Shown here: positions 8,062 through 16,855 of the stretch, one piece after another
Numbering within the stretch: position 1 is the first letter of the stretch
Layout of the letters: each line of letters opens with the position of its first letter
NCBI GenBank assembly: GCA_910577505.1
Contig: CAJTLN010000003.1
Span: 186,001 to 250,000 of the forward strand
DNA length: 64,000 nucleotides
DNA from: an uncultured Bacilli bacterium
GTDB taxonomy: Bacteria > Bacillota_I > Bacilli_A > RF39 > UBA660
Direction of reading: 5' to 3'
The notes under the pieces: generated by a model
What the model was told of the DNA's origin: nothing
Databases searched by the model: none
The model's input: the letters and a program-made list of their open reading frames with translations, nothing else
Made by a program: the position numbers and the translations under genes

Positions 8062-9769
8062 GCATATCACTTCCTGTTAAAGATTTTAAATCTTCATATA
8101 TTTGTGTTTGTTGAATGTTTTTATTTTTGGCAAATTTTCTTTGTAAAGAAATTAATTTATCATCAATCATACTAATTCCAAAACCGAATATTCTTTTATT
8201 TCCTTCTTTTATATCTTCACGGATTAGATGATTGATTAATATTTTATGATAATTCATATAATTTAATAAATGAGTAATTCTTTTAACTCTTTCCTTATTT
8301 ACATGTTCAAAACTGACTAAATTGGCGTTTGATAAAATACTCATACTTCTACTTATTAAATCTATTTCGTTAATAATTATATCTTTTATACAAAGAAATA
8401 AGTCATATTGTTTTTCTATATCTAAAGAGTTGATATCAATAGTTGTTAGAATACCTTTTCTTATATCTGCAATAAAATAATCATAGAATATTTTATCAAT
8501 TTCTAGTGAATTAGTGCTTTTAGATAATAATTTATTATTTTCTATTAATTCTACAAAACTTTTTCTAGTACCATCTTTATTATAAATATAGGATAACTGA
8601 GGATGTTCTACCACGAGAGAGGGATTACGTGCTACTATTTTGTCCATCATTTCAACATTATAATATTCTTTTGGCATTCTCTTTTTAGTATCTCTTTTAT
8701 TAGCTAATGCGCCATTATAAAATTCTTTGATATTTGTGCTTACAATACTTTCGATTTCTTGTTTTTTGGTTGGGGCATATTTATTTAAGATTCTCTCTGT
8801 CATACGCCAACCATAAAGATTTGCATCTCTTTCTATTTCATTATGACGATAGTTAACTTGGTATTCATTAAAATCTTCTTTACTTAAATATCTACTAAAG
8901 ATATTATTTCTAACCCATTCAAATGATTCATAAGATAAATCATTTATTGAAGATTTATAAGCTTGTGAACTATGTTTTACCTCGTGACATATAGTTTGCA
9001 TAAACTTAATTAGTGATGGAATATTAGGAATAGGACTAATATTGTTTTGAATTAGTTCTTTATTTACAGATATTATACTGGTATTACCATATGAAGTACC
9101 ATAGTTATGGGATGAATAACTACTCTCACTTAAATCAGAATTTGTTAAGTATATTTCTACTGGTGGAATTTTCAGATTTTTGCGTGCTAAATTGGCGGTA
9201 TATTTTAAAACAAATTCTTTACCTCGCAAATTATTGATTGTTGGTAAGCTTATTAATCTAGAATATATATCATCTAAAAGATTAATTGTTTTTTGATTTT
9301 CACTATTGATATTTTTTATTAGGAAATTAAAAAAAAGTGTACTTTCTTCATTAGTAGTTGTTTGACCTTTTTTTATTTTCTCATAAATATCTTTACATCT
9401 TAAAGTAGTATTGTGCTTATATTTTTCAATTTCTGCTAGTTGGGATGAAGTAAATAAAAGACTATCTATTTCTTTATTAAACATTAGCGATTCAAATATA
9501 ATATTTGGCTCTTTTGTAAAAATACTAAATAAATAGTCACGGTACTTAGCCATTAAATTTCTATCTAATTTATTTGGCTCATTAAGTAATAAATAAGCAA
9601 TATTATTTTCGAAAGCATCAAATATAGCTAGAGATTTGCAACTTGTGACATATGATAGATTGCTCCTATTATATTTAGAAGTTAAATAACTATCATAGGT
9701 TCCTTTTTTTAAAATTTCTAAGGCTGATGCTTCATTTAGATAAGACATTATTCTCTTATTTATTATCAT
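8045..9769 (-). CDS. Putative zinc metallopeptidase (HExxH) next to sigG
   Basis: 574 residues, soluble, no signal peptide. A clear zincin motif is present at residues 262-266 (TICHEVKHSSQA), with a downstream acidic motif NEIERDA (residues 310-316) that could give the third metal ligand. Flanking regions are helical and match no family I recognise. The gene begins 31 bases after sigG, in the slot that ylmA/ylmB occupy in Bacillus, so a sporulation role (forespore or mother-cell protein turnover) is plausible but unproven. The ribosome site is weak at both candidate starts (9769 and 9748). Confidence 0.7.
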   Translation of the reverse strand: MIINKRIMSYLNEASALEILKKGTYDSYLTSKYNRSNLSYVTSCKSLAIFDAFENNIAYLLLNEPNKLDRNLMAKYRDYLFSIFTKEPNIIFESLMFNKEIDSLLFTSSQLAEIEKYKHNTTLRCKDIYEKIKKGQTTTNEESTLFFNFLIKNINSENQKTINLLDDIYSRLISLPTINNLRGKEFVLKYTANLARKNLKIPPVEIYLTNSDLSESSYSSHNYGTSYGNTSIISVNKELIQNNISPIPNIPSLIKFMQTICHEVKHSSQAYKSSINDLSYESFEWVRNNIFSRYLSKEDFNEYQVNYRHNEIERDANLYGWRMTERILNKYAPTKKQEIESIVSTNIKEFYNGALANKRDTKKRMPKEYYNVEMMDKIVARNPSLVVEHPQLSYIYNKDGTRKSFVELIENNKLLSKSTNSLEIDKIFYDYFIADIRKGILTTIDINSLDIEKQYDLFLCIKDIIINEIDLISRSMSILSNANLVSFEHVNKERVKRITHLLNYMNYHKILINHLIREDIKEGNKRIFGFGISMIDDKLISLQRKFAKNKNIQQTQIYEDLKSLTGSDMHGPHF

Positions 9770-9800
9770 ATTATCACACTACTTTGAAAATATTATATCA

Positions 9801-10574
9801 TTATTTAACTAATCTTTTAATATTTTCTAATGCTGTTTTTTCAATACGAGAAACTTGGGCTTGTGAAATATTTAATTCATTACTTAATTCTGTTTGAGTT
9901 TTACCAATAATATATCTATTATAAATTATTTCTTGTTCTCGTACCTTTAACCCTTTAATAGCTTTTCTCAGAGACATTAATGTTTCACGATCATATTCAT
10001 CTTTTTTATTAGCTAATTGGTCTAATAAAAAAATTGTATCCCCACCATCATTATATATAGGTTGATATATACTAACTGGTTCTTTTAGAGCTGTTAAAGC
10101 ATATGAAATATAATATTCTTCGATACTTAAAGCAGATGATATTTCAGCATTACTTGGTTCTATGCCAAAGTCATTGTAGTATTTTTCTTTAAAAGCTAAA
10201 ATTTTATAAGCAATATCTTTAGTTCCCCTACTTACTCTAATAGGAGTTGTATCACGAAATGCTCTTAAAATTTCGCCTCTAATTAAAAATACTGCATAAG
10301 TACTAAAACAAACATTTTGTGATAAATCAAAATTATCTATAGCTTTAATTAATCCAATGCATCCTATTTGAAACATATCATTAATATTTTCTTCAGTAGT
10401 CTTAAAACGTTTTAAAATACTTAATACTAAGCGTAAATTTCCTTCTACTAATAAATTCTTAGCTTCTTGATCACCATTTTGATATCTTTTAAATAGTTCA
10501 ATCATCTCATCATTACTTAAGGTTTTTAAATCATTTGTATTTATTCCAGGAATGGATACTTTTTTATTATACAT
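9801..10574 (-). CDS. sigG: Sporulation sigma factor SigG (forespore)
   Basis: 257 residues, SigB/F/G-type sigma factor. Very close to Bacillus SigG along its length: LVEGNLRLVLSILKRF, DMFQIGCIGLIKAIDNFDLS (region 2.1-2.2), FSTYAVFLIRGEILRAFRD (2.3-2.4), IYNDGGDTIFLLDQL and KTQTELSNELNISQAQVSRI (4.2 helix-turn-helix). SigG directs late forespore transcription, including small acid-soluble spore proteins and germination genes. Ribosome site GAAAGGAG. The upstream region contains a GCATA / CTTAATA pair typical of SigF/SigG promoters. spoIIGA-sigE are not in the window; dxs lies upstream, divergent. Confidence 0.93.
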   Translation of the reverse strand: MYNKKVSIPGINTNDLKTLSNDEMIELFKRYQNGDQEAKNLLVEGNLRLVLSILKRFKTTEENINDMFQIGCIGLIKAIDNFDLSQNVCFSTYAVFLIRGEILRAFRDTTPIRVSRGTKDIAYKILAFKEKYYNDFGIEPSNAEISSALSIEEYYISYALTALKEPVSIYQPIYNDGGDTIFLLDQLANKKDEYDRETLMSLRKAIKGLKVREQEIIYNRYIIGKTQTELSNELNISQAQVSRIEKTALENIKRLVK

Positions 10575-10595
10575 TTTTTTGCTCCTTTCAAATTT

Positions 10596-10625
10596 TATTA
10601 AGGTTTGAAAAGAATTTTTTTATGC
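10596..10625 (-). promoter_or_regulatory. Candidate forespore-type (SigF/SigG) promoter of sigG
   Basis: Minus-strand GCATA (10621-10625), 18 bases, then CTTAATA (10596-10602), which matches the SigG -10 consensus CATNHTA at six of seven positions. The placement ahead of sigG would fit autoactivation. Confidence 0.45.
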
Positions 10626-10641
10626 ATATAGATAATTTATA

Positions 10642-10670
10642 TTGAAAAATTAATAATTATTTTGTAATAT
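10642..10670 (+). promoter_or_regulatory. dxs promoter
   Basis: -35 TTGAAA (10642-10647), 17-base spacer, -10 TAATAT (10665-10670); the dxs ribosome site AGAAGGAG follows. Confidence 0.7.
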
Positions 10671-10708
10671 TTTATATACCATTATTAATTTAAGAAGGAG
10701 AATAATTT

Positions 10709-12562
10709 GTGGAAATAAAAGATATAAAAGATCCTAAGTTTTTAAAGAAATATAATAATAGTCAATTGGAAGAATTATGTTGTGATATTAGAACATTTCT
10801 TTTAGATAATATTTCTAAAACTGGTGGACATTTAGCTAGTAATTTAGGTGCAGTTGAATTAACTGTAGCATTACATTATGTATTCAACTCCCCATACGAT
10901 AAATTTATTTTTGATGTAGGTCATCAGTCTTATACGCATAAAATATTAACTGGTAGAGCAAGTAGCTTTAATACATTACGCCAATTTGGCGGTATTTCTG
11001 GATATCAAAAACGTGAAGAATCTTTACATGATCCTTTTGAAGCTGGGCATACTTCGACTTCAATCGCTGCTGCTTTAGGTTTTGCTTACACAAGAGATTT
11101 GAATAAAGAAAAAAATGATGTTATAGCTATTATCGGTGATGGTGCTTTAACTGGAGGATTAGCTTTTGAAGCTTTAAATAATATTGAAAATATTAATTCT
11201 AAAATAATAATTGTTTTAAATGATAATACAATGTCTATTTCAAAAAATGTTGGAGGACTTAGTGAATTTTTGGGAAAGATAAGAACTAGTAATTCTTATA
11301 TTTATGCTAAAGACAAGTATAAAACGACTTTGGAAAAGACTAATATAGGAACAAAGATTTATAACTTAAGTTCAAAAATAAAAGAAAAGTTTAAGAAAAA
11401 AATAAATGATAATATATTTACTAATTTAGATATAGATTATTTAGGTCCTATTGATGGACATGATATTAAACAGCTAATAAATGCTTTTAAAAAAGCTAAA
11501 AGTTCAAAAAAATCAATATTGATACATGTTATTACAAAAAAAGGCAAAGGCTATCTACCTGCTGAGGAAAATAGTAGTGCTTGGCATGGTGTTGGAAATT
11601 TTGATTTAGAAAGTGGAAGTATTAAAAAAGCTAATTTAACAAGTATCAGTGAAGTTGTAAGTAACACTGTTTATGAATTTATGCAAAAAGATAAGGATTT
11701 AATAACGATAACTCCAGCTATGATAACAGGTAGTAAATTAGAGAAAATATTTAAGGACTTTCCTAATAGAAGTATTGATACGGGAATTACGGAATCATTT
11801 GCCACTACTTTAGCCTGTTCTATATCTATAAACAAAAAGAAAGTTTTTCTACCAATTTATTCATCTTTTTTACAAAGAGCTTATGATAATATAAATCATG
11901 ATATAGCAAGAATGAATGCTCATGTTGTTATTGGTATTGACCGAGCTGGATTAGTTGGAGAAGATGGCGATACTCATCATGGTATATTTGATATTAGTTT
12001 TTTAAATAGTATTCCTAATATAGTCATATGTATGGGAAAAGATAATGAAGAAATCAGAAATCTTTTATATACAGGCTTTTATAAGCAATCTAATCCATTT
12101 TGCATTAGGTATGAAAGGGCCAATTTAAAATATGAGAAAACAAAATTTAAAGAAATAAAAGTCGGAACTTGGGAATATTTGCAAAAATATGATAATTGTA
12201 AAAAAACTATTATTAGTTATGGTACAGATGTTAGTAAAATTTATGACATATATAAAGGGAAAAAAGTTAATATTATAAATGCTAGATATATTAAACCGAT
12301 TGATAAAAATATTTTAAAAGAGCTGATAGCTACTAAACAAAAAATATATATTTATGAAACTAGTATTAAAACTAATAGTTTAGGAACAAATATTTTAGAA
12401 TATTTTAATTATAAAGAAGCTACTAATAAAATCAAATTAACAGGTATAGATAATTCTTATGTAAAACATGGTAAAGTTGATTTATTAAAGAAAGAAGTAA
12501 AATTAGATTTGGATTATATTACTGATGATATTAATGAATACTTTGGATTTAAAAAGAACTAG
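10709..12562 (+). CDS. dxs: 1-deoxy-D-xylulose-5-phosphate synthase
   Basis: 617-residue ThDP enzyme joining pyruvate and glyceraldehyde 3-phosphate, the first step of the MEP isoprenoid pathway. Seen: GGHLASNLGAVELTVALHYV, FDVGHQSYTHKILTGR, the ThDP motif IGDGALTGGLAFEALNN (GDG...N), DYLGPIDGHD, the central pyrimidine-domain region GITESFATTLACSISIN and DRAGLVGEDGDTHHGIFDIS. Starts at GTG (10709) with AAGGAG ten bases upstream. A full-length, intact gene, implying MEP rather than mevalonate isoprenoid synthesis. Confidence 0.96.
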   Translation: MEIKDIKDPKFLKKYNNSQLEELCCDIRTFLLDNISKTGGHLASNLGAVELTVALHYVFNSPYDKFIFDVGHQSYTHKILTGRASSFNTLRQFGGISGYQKREESLHDPFEAGHTSTSIAAALGFAYTRDLNKEKNDVIAIIGDGALTGGLAFEALNNIENINSKIIIVLNDNTMSISKNVGGLSEFLGKIRTSNSYIYAKDKYKTTLEKTNIGTKIYNLSSKIKEKFKKKINDNIFTNLDIDYLGPIDGHDIKQLINAFKKAKSSKKSILIHVITKKGKGYLPAEENSSAWHGVGNFDLESGSIKKANLTSISEVVSNTVYEFMQKDKDLITITPAMITGSKLEKIFKDFPNRSIDTGITESFATTLACSISINKKKVFLPIYSSFLQRAYDNINHDIARMNAHVVIGIDRAGLVGEDGDTHHGIFDISFLNSIPNIVICMGKDNEEIRNLLYTGFYKQSNPFCIRYERANLKYEKTKFKEIKVGTWEYLQKYDNCKKTIISYGTDVSKIYDIYKGKKVNIINARYIKPIDKNILKELIATKQKIYIYETSIKTNSLGTNILEYFNYKEATNKIKLTGIDNSYVKHGKVDLLKKEVKLDLDYITDDINEYFGFKKN

Positions 12563-12579
12563 ATAATCTAGTTCTTTTT
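12551..12579. terminator. Bidirectional terminator after dxs
   Basis: 14-bp arms AAAAAGAACTAGAT / ATCTAGTTCTTTTT around one base. A-run and T-run flanks work for dxs and for the converging amylase remnant. Confidence 0.85.
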
Positions 12580-13342
12580 AATATTCTTTTTTATAGATAT
12601 TTTCATTTGCTTTATTAGCTCTTTTTATTATTTCACTTTTCCAAGTGTCATCAAATGGACGAGTAAAAAATAGTGTATTTTTATATTTTAAAGTTAATTC
12701 ACTATAGTCAAGAGCAATTTTATCTGAGGACATATTAGTAGTATATTTATAGTCATAATATGAATCATGGCTTTTCGCAAAGCAAAATATTTTATCACGA
12801 TTACGGCCATCGCAGTTAGTTAAAATCGTTTTAAATGAGTAATTGTTCTTGGCCAAAAGTCACATCCTTCTTCTGGAAGTCCAATACTCTTAGCGGCATC
12901 AAATCTAAAACCTGACACTCCGCAGTCAATTAAACTATTTAAAAAGTCAATAATAATATCTTGTAAATCATGATTAGCAACATTTAGTCCTGGTAATCCC
13001 ATGCAATAATTAGTTACTTCATAGCGGTTATTCCAGTCTCTAACTGGTAATTGAATTTTCCAAAAATCATGGCGTTCAGTTAATCTTGTATCAACTTTCT
13101 CATTAGGTCTTAAAGAGCCATCATTAGCTCCGGTCATAACTTTCTAATTCTTCCTTAGTACCAAATCGATTTCCAATTTGAAAACCAATTGGCTGATACG
13201 GCATCCACCAGTATTCACTATCTTCTTCTTTTGAAGGTTGAATTGGACTTATTTGAATAGCATCAAATCCTTGTTCTTTGATAGTTGGTAGGAATTTTTC
13301 TATATCTTTTATTTTCCAACCAAATAGATGTAATACTCTCAT
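12578..13342 (-). pseudogene. Decayed alpha-amylase (GH13), two internal deletions
   Basis: Three overlapping reading frames form one degraded glycosidase. 13342-13124 encodes the barrel start (DAIQISPIQPS, WWMPYQPIGFQIGNRFGTKE). It then shifts frame and skips the region-I beta-strand to 13137-12820, which keeps GVSGFRFDAAKSIG (region II, nucleophile Asp) and EEGCDFWPR. A second jump leads to 12856-12578 (TNCDGRNRDKIFCFAKSHDS) and loses the catalytic-Glu strand. The original start with AGGGG upstream survives. Two losses of conserved barrel segments with frame changes make a functional enzyme very unlikely. Confidence 0.85.
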
Positions 13343-13398
13343 AAATTAGCCCCCTAAACTACGAATTTTACATTATATAAATATTATATCATAAAAAA

Positions 13399-13415
13399 AC
13401 TGGTTAAAAACCAAT
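13399..13415 (-). terminator. Terminator of the ADP-ribosylglycohydrolase-like gene
   Basis: Short imperfect stem (TGGTT / AACCA core) followed on the minus strand by seven T. Confidence 0.6.
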
Positions 13416-13416
13416 T

Positions 13417-14355
13417 TTATTCATATCTATTTTCACTAAATTCTTCAAAAATATCTAATAGGTACTCTTTTCTTATTATAGAGTTTTTCCAATCTTCTGG
13501 TATGAAATCATAACCAAATATAATTCCAGCAAGTCCACCTGTAAGTGCAGCTATTGTATCAGTACTATAGCCAAGATTGAGTGCTCCAATTATTGCTTCT
13601 TTATAATTCTCTGATTTTAATATTAACCAGAAGCAGGCTTCTAAAGTATCAACTATATAATTTGTTGATTTTATTTCATTTATTTTTACTTTACTTATAT
13701 CTTCTTTTAAAAGTCGATCATATTCTATTTGAGCTTCTTCACTAAACATAGTATAGTCAACACATTTTGTCATACTGTATGCAGAATATTTATCTTTTCC
13801 AGTTAAAAGGAACATGGCGTATCTAGTATAAATATAGCATCCCATTATACTAATATCATTAGCGTGTGTTATTGATGATATTTTGGTAACTAGCTCACGT
13901 ACCTCAAAATCTTTTAATTTTTTATCTAAAGCATAATATGCAATTGGTAATATGCGCATTAGTGATCCATTACTATTTGAATTGTTATCGCTAAGACCAC
14001 AAGTTATTGGATCAGCATGATTTTCTTCAAATTTATCAATAGCCTGAGCACATATTTCATCTAATCCAAATACTTCATGAGCTGGTGTAAACTGAGCATG
14101 ATTCTTATATGCAACGAATTTTAAAGCAATATCGTTAAAATCTATATCATTTTTCGCATTTATTGAGTCAATTGTTGCAATCATCATAGAAGTATCGTCT
14201 GACCATGTCCCCTCTGGCATGTCATAGGTACCATGTCCTATAACTTTTGTAACAGGCTTTTTTAAAAGCTCTTCTCTGCTTTGTGTTGCTAGTGGAACTC
14301 CCATAGCATCGCCTATGGCAAACCCCATTAGTCCATCGATGTACTTCAACCTCAT
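13417..14355 (-). CDS. ADP-ribosylglycohydrolase family protein
   Basis: 312 residues from the ATG at 14355 (AGGTGG upstream). DraG/ARH fold: MGFAIGDAMGVPLATQSREE at the start, GTWSDDTSMMIATID (first Mg2+ site, Asp-Asp-Thr), NNSNSNGSLMRILP, and LGYSTDTIAALTGGLAG (second metal site, Asp-Thr-Asp type). Such enzymes remove ADP-ribose from proteins or small molecules. No ART or macrodomain partner is adjacent, so the substrate is unknown. Single gene with its own terminator. Confidence 0.9.
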   Translation of the reverse strand: MRLKYIDGLMGFAIGDAMGVPLATQSREELLKKPVTKVIGHGTYDMPEGTWSDDTSMMIATIDSINAKNDIDFNDIALKFVAYKNHAQFTPAHEVFGLDEICAQAIDKFEENHADPITCGLSDNNSNSNGSLMRILPIAYYALDKKLKDFEVRELVTKISSITHANDISIMGCYIYTRYAMFLLTGKDKYSAYSMTKCVDYTMFSEEAQIEYDRLLKEDISKVKINEIKSTNYIVDTLEACFWLILKSENYKEAIIGALNLGYSTDTIAALTGGLAGIIFGYDFIPEDWKNSIIRKEYLLDIFEEFSENRYE

Positions 14356-14469
14356 GATACCACCCACCTATTTACATTATACTATATTTTATGATTTTTT
14401 ATAGTATTTTCTTTATTTAGACATAAGAATATAGTTACTTTAAAGTGATTATTTCTATATGAGTTTATC

Positions 14470-15003
14470 TTAATCAGTTATATTTTTTTCTTTTATAATA
14501 CTAAAATCATCTAAATTAATTAGTTTAAAAGTTTTGTTATCATATAAAAAGCATGTGTGTTCTTTATTTACTTTAGGTATTCCTATACTACCTGGATTTA
14601 AGTGTTTACCATCTAAATTATATACATGAGTATGACCACTTAAAAGATACTCATTTTCAAATAAGTTTTTATATTTTTCATTTAGATGACCATGAGAAAT
14701 ATAAAAGTGAATACCGTCTAAATCTATCTCTTTATAGTCATCCATGATGTCAAAATCTGTTACCATATCGTCCACTTCTGAATCACAGTTACCTCTAACA
14801 GCTATTATTTTATTGCTATATTTATTTAAAGTAGTAGCAACATCCATAGTTGAATATTCATTTGGTAAGGAGTTTTTGGCACCATGATATAATAGGTCTC
14901 CTAATAATATTATCTTATTAGGCATTTCTTGTTCAATTAATTTATCTAATTTTTTTGTGTATTCATATGAACCATGAATATCTGATGCTATGATTGCTTT
15001 CAT
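14470..15003 (-). CDS. YfcE-like metallophosphoesterase
   Basis: 177 residues, calcineurin-like phosphoesterase of the YfcE/MJ0936 type, which hydrolyses phosphodiesters with a dimetal centre. Seen: IIASDIHGSYEYT (D-x-H), ILLGDLLYHG (GD), AVRGNCDSEVDD (GNCD), YISHGH and LSGHTHVYNL (GHTH), NPGSIGIPK. GAGAGG precedes the ATG. It starts one base after the uracil-DNA-glycosylase-like gene ends, so they are co-transcribed. The physiological substrate is unknown. Confidence 0.88.
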   Translation of the reverse strand: MKAIIASDIHGSYEYTKKLDKLIEQEMPNKIILLGDLLYHGAKNSLPNEYSTMDVATTLNKYSNKIIAVRGNCDSEVDDMVTDFDIMDDYKEIDLDGIHFYISHGHLNEKYKNLFENEYLLSGHTHVYNLDGKHLNPGSIGIPKVNKEHTCFLYDNKTFKLINLDDFSIIKEKNITD

Positions 15004-15004
15004 A

Positions 15005-15667
15005 TTATTGTTCCTCTCTTAAATAATTTTCTTTAATCCAATTTATATCTTCAATTGCTTTATCAATATTAAAACGTCCGTTTCCTACTGGATAATATAC
15101 AGGAAAACATTTATATTTGCTTGCTCCTATTTTATGTTCAAAGAACTGTTTTCTTGTTTGAGATACAGATATCTTATTATTTAAGAAAATAGAGCTAACT
15201 TGGTTTCCAAAAAGAATTATTATTTTAGGTTTTATTATTCTTATTTCTTTTTCTAATAAAGGAAGATAATCTTTAAAATAGCCATCTTTTAGAGGACGGG
15301 CATCTATTTGAGTACATTTGCCTAAATTAGTAATAAATACTTTATGATCTGCAATATTTTGATATACTTTATGACAAAATTCTGGAGTCCATTCACTCCC
15401 CTTGATGCTTTTTATTTCATTATATATATTTTCATCTATTAAGTTTACTTTTATAAATAAATCCCATATATTTTTTGTTCCTAACCATGGGTGGAATGGA
15501 CCATTCCATCCAGGTAAAGAAGCAATATTACGTCCCGTTGGATTCATAAAAACAAAACATATATTAGGATTTTCTTCACATCCACCATTATATATTGAAT
15601 GAAGAGATGGATCTCCATAGATTTTTTGAAGTTTATCGTATTCTTTGTTTAAGCTTTGTAATTTCAC
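15005..15667 (-). CDS. Uracil-DNA glycosylase superfamily protein
   Basis: 220 residues, probably from GTG 15667 (AGGTG six bases upstream). Motifs fit the UDG fold rather than classic Ung: FVFMNPTGRN (motif-1 loop), GPFHPWLGTKNIWDLF, FITNLGKCTQIDARPL, IIKPKIIILFGNQV and the C-terminal FPVYYPVGNGRFN in the position of the HPS/HPxR loop. Likely recognises damaged or deaminated bases, but the catalytic Asp and substrate are not clear. Coupled to the phosphoesterase gene. Confidence 0.72.
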   Translation of the reverse strand: MKLQSLNKEYDKLQKIYGDPSLHSIYNGGCEENPNICFVFMNPTGRNIASLPGWNGPFHPWLGTKNIWDLFIKVNLIDENIYNEIKSIKGSEWTPEFCHKVYQNIADHKVFITNLGKCTQIDARPLKDGYFKDYLPLLEKEIRIIKPKIIILFGNQVSSIFLNNKISVSQTRKQFFEHKIGASKYKCFPVYYPVGNGRFNIDKAIEDINWIKENYLREEQ

Positions 15668-15699
15668 AATAATCACCTTTTTTGATTATATCATATGAA

Positions 15700-15721
15700 A
15701 TGACTAGTTTGCACTAGTCAT
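15700..15721 (-). terminator. Hairpin after the alpha-CTD-like gene
   Basis: Perfect 9-bp stem ATGACTAGT / ACTAGTCAT, loop TTGC, overlapping the stop codon. The T-run is better on the plus strand (ATATTTTTTT) than on the minus strand (TTTCATAT), so termination of the minus-strand gene may be weak. Confidence 0.5.
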
Positions 15722-15926
15722 ATATTTTTTTGTTTAAATCAAGACCTATTAATTGTAGAGATATGATTATTTTATTAATCTCAGAATCACTTAAACCAAT
15801 ACTCTTTAATTCTTTACGACTTAAAATCCATATATCATTTATGGTTATTAGATTATTATCTTTTAACTTTAAAATTGTACTTTCTTGAATTTTTAATTTA
15901 CTTATATCTTCTGTTATATTGTGCAT
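15714..15926 (-). CDS. Stand-alone RNA polymerase alpha-CTD-like protein
   Basis: 70 residues. Residues 8-64 (ILKLKDNNLITINDIWILSR, then KELKSIGLSDSEINKI and SLQLIGLDL) have the spacing of the alpha subunit C-terminal domain: a first helix, a loop-helix with 'I..I.D...LS..EL', then a helix-hairpin-helix and the closing L-x-x-x-GL-x-L. That domain binds DNA UP elements, activators and NusA. The protein has no N-terminal assembly domain. AGAAGG precedes the ATG at 15926. It has its own promoter and a structured leader. It might bind promoters or compete with RpoA's own CTD; other HhH-type small proteins are possible. Confidence 0.6.
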   Translation of the reverse strand: MHNITEDISKLKIQESTILKLKDNNLITINDIWILSRKELKSIGLSDSEINKIIISLQLIGLDLNKKIYD

Positions 15927-15951
15927 TTTTCGACCTTCTTTAAAAAAATAA

Positions 15952-15986
15952 GAGTAGCTCAACTGGACTTACGCCATAAGCTACTC
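15952..15986 (-). terminator. Leader hairpin / attenuator before the alpha-CTD-like gene
   Basis: Stem GAGTAGCT / AGCTACTC with a 19-base loop, followed on the minus strand by TTATTTTTTT, ending 15 bases before the ribosome site of the 70-residue gene. It lies downstream of a promoter (15998-16025), so it may attenuate that gene; it may equally terminate the upstream DUF1287 transcript. Confidence 0.6.
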
Positions 15987-15997
15987 GTTGTAATTTG

Positions 15998-16025
15998 ATT
16001 ATAACATTTTTTTTATTTGATGTAA
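15998..16025 (-). promoter_or_regulatory. Promoter of the alpha-CTD-like gene
   Basis: Minus-strand TTACAT (16020-16025), 16 bases, consensus -10 TATAAT (15998-16003). Transcription would begin just ahead of the hairpin at 15952-15986. Confidence 0.55.
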
Positions 16026-16028
16026 GAA

Positions 16029-16748
16029 TTATTGATTTCTCCAAGGTTTTAAAATATTTTCATCTATTTTAGAAGCGTCAAATCTAAAATGGGCGGTAAG
16101 TTTGCTTTTCCCTATAAAATCTTCTTCACGGATTGGTTGACCATAATTGTGGATAACATAAGGAATTCCTTTACTATTTCGACGATCAGAAATAATTCCA
16201 ATATGACTGTCATCAAATATAACTATGTCTCCAGGTTGAAATTCAGATATTTCGGTATAATCTAATGTTAGTGATATTGAATACTTAGAAAAAAATATTT
16301 TTAAATTACCTACTCTTCGAAAGTCAATATTTTTGTCTCTATATTCAATGTTAGGATAATCGTTAGGATTGTTTTTTATATCTTCATCTACCATATCACG
16401 TAATGAATATCCAGCATTTTTAAAAGCTCTCCATATAACATCAGTACAAACTCCTTCATTTTCTGGAGGATAAGAATTATCATAATATTTACTTATATAT
16501 GTTGGATGCTTTTCTGCATCATGTCTTGCTCCTAAAACAAAGTCTGTATAATCATCAATTCTGTCTTTGTCATAGTCCATTTTACTATATACTGTCTTAA
16601 TACTGAAATCTGATGCTTTAAAGTATTCTTTTGGTATTAAATTATAATAGTTCATTATATATAGAACTCCAATTGTAAAAATGGCAATAATAACAATGAA
16701 TATAAATGTTCTCTTGACATTTTTACGGGCATCCTTTATTTCGTTCAT
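16029..16748 (-). CDS. DUF1287 family protein, membrane-anchored
   Basis: 239 residues: a short cytoplasmic start, one membrane helix (residues 14-32) and an extracytoplasmic DUF1287 domain. DUF1287 belongs to the NlpC/P60-like papain fold. Seen: NEGVCTDVIWRAFKNAGYSL (Cys at the nucleophile position), RRVGNLKIFFSKY, FQPGDIVIF, DSHIGIISDRRN (His) and PYVIHNYGQ. Likely acts on peptidoglycan or another cell-surface amide, but activity of this family is not established to my knowledge. AGGAG supports the ATG. Confidence 0.82.
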   Translation of the reverse strand: MNEIKDARKNVKRTFIFIVIIAIFTIGVLYIMNYYNLIPKEYFKASDFSIKTVYSKMDYDKDRIDDYTDFVLGARHDAEKHPTYISKYYDNSYPPENEGVCTDVIWRAFKNAGYSLRDMVDEDIKNNPNDYPNIEYRDKNIDFRRVGNLKIFFSKYSISLTLDYTEISEFQPGDIVIFDDSHIGIISDRRNSKGIPYVIHNYGQPIREEDFIGKSKLTAHFRFDASKIDENILKPWRNQ

Positions 16749-16832
16749 AATTTATACTCCTTACACTCTATTTAATTATATCAAAAGGATTAAAAATAAT
16801 AAAATATATTTAATAAAGATAGAAATAAAAAA

Positions 16833-16855
16833 AGCATTTATATATAATAAATGCT
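16833..16855 (-). terminator. Terminator of the YwaF-like gene
   Basis: 9-bp stem AGCATTTAT / ATAAATGCT with loop ATATA and a minus-strand T-run. Confidence 0.85.
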
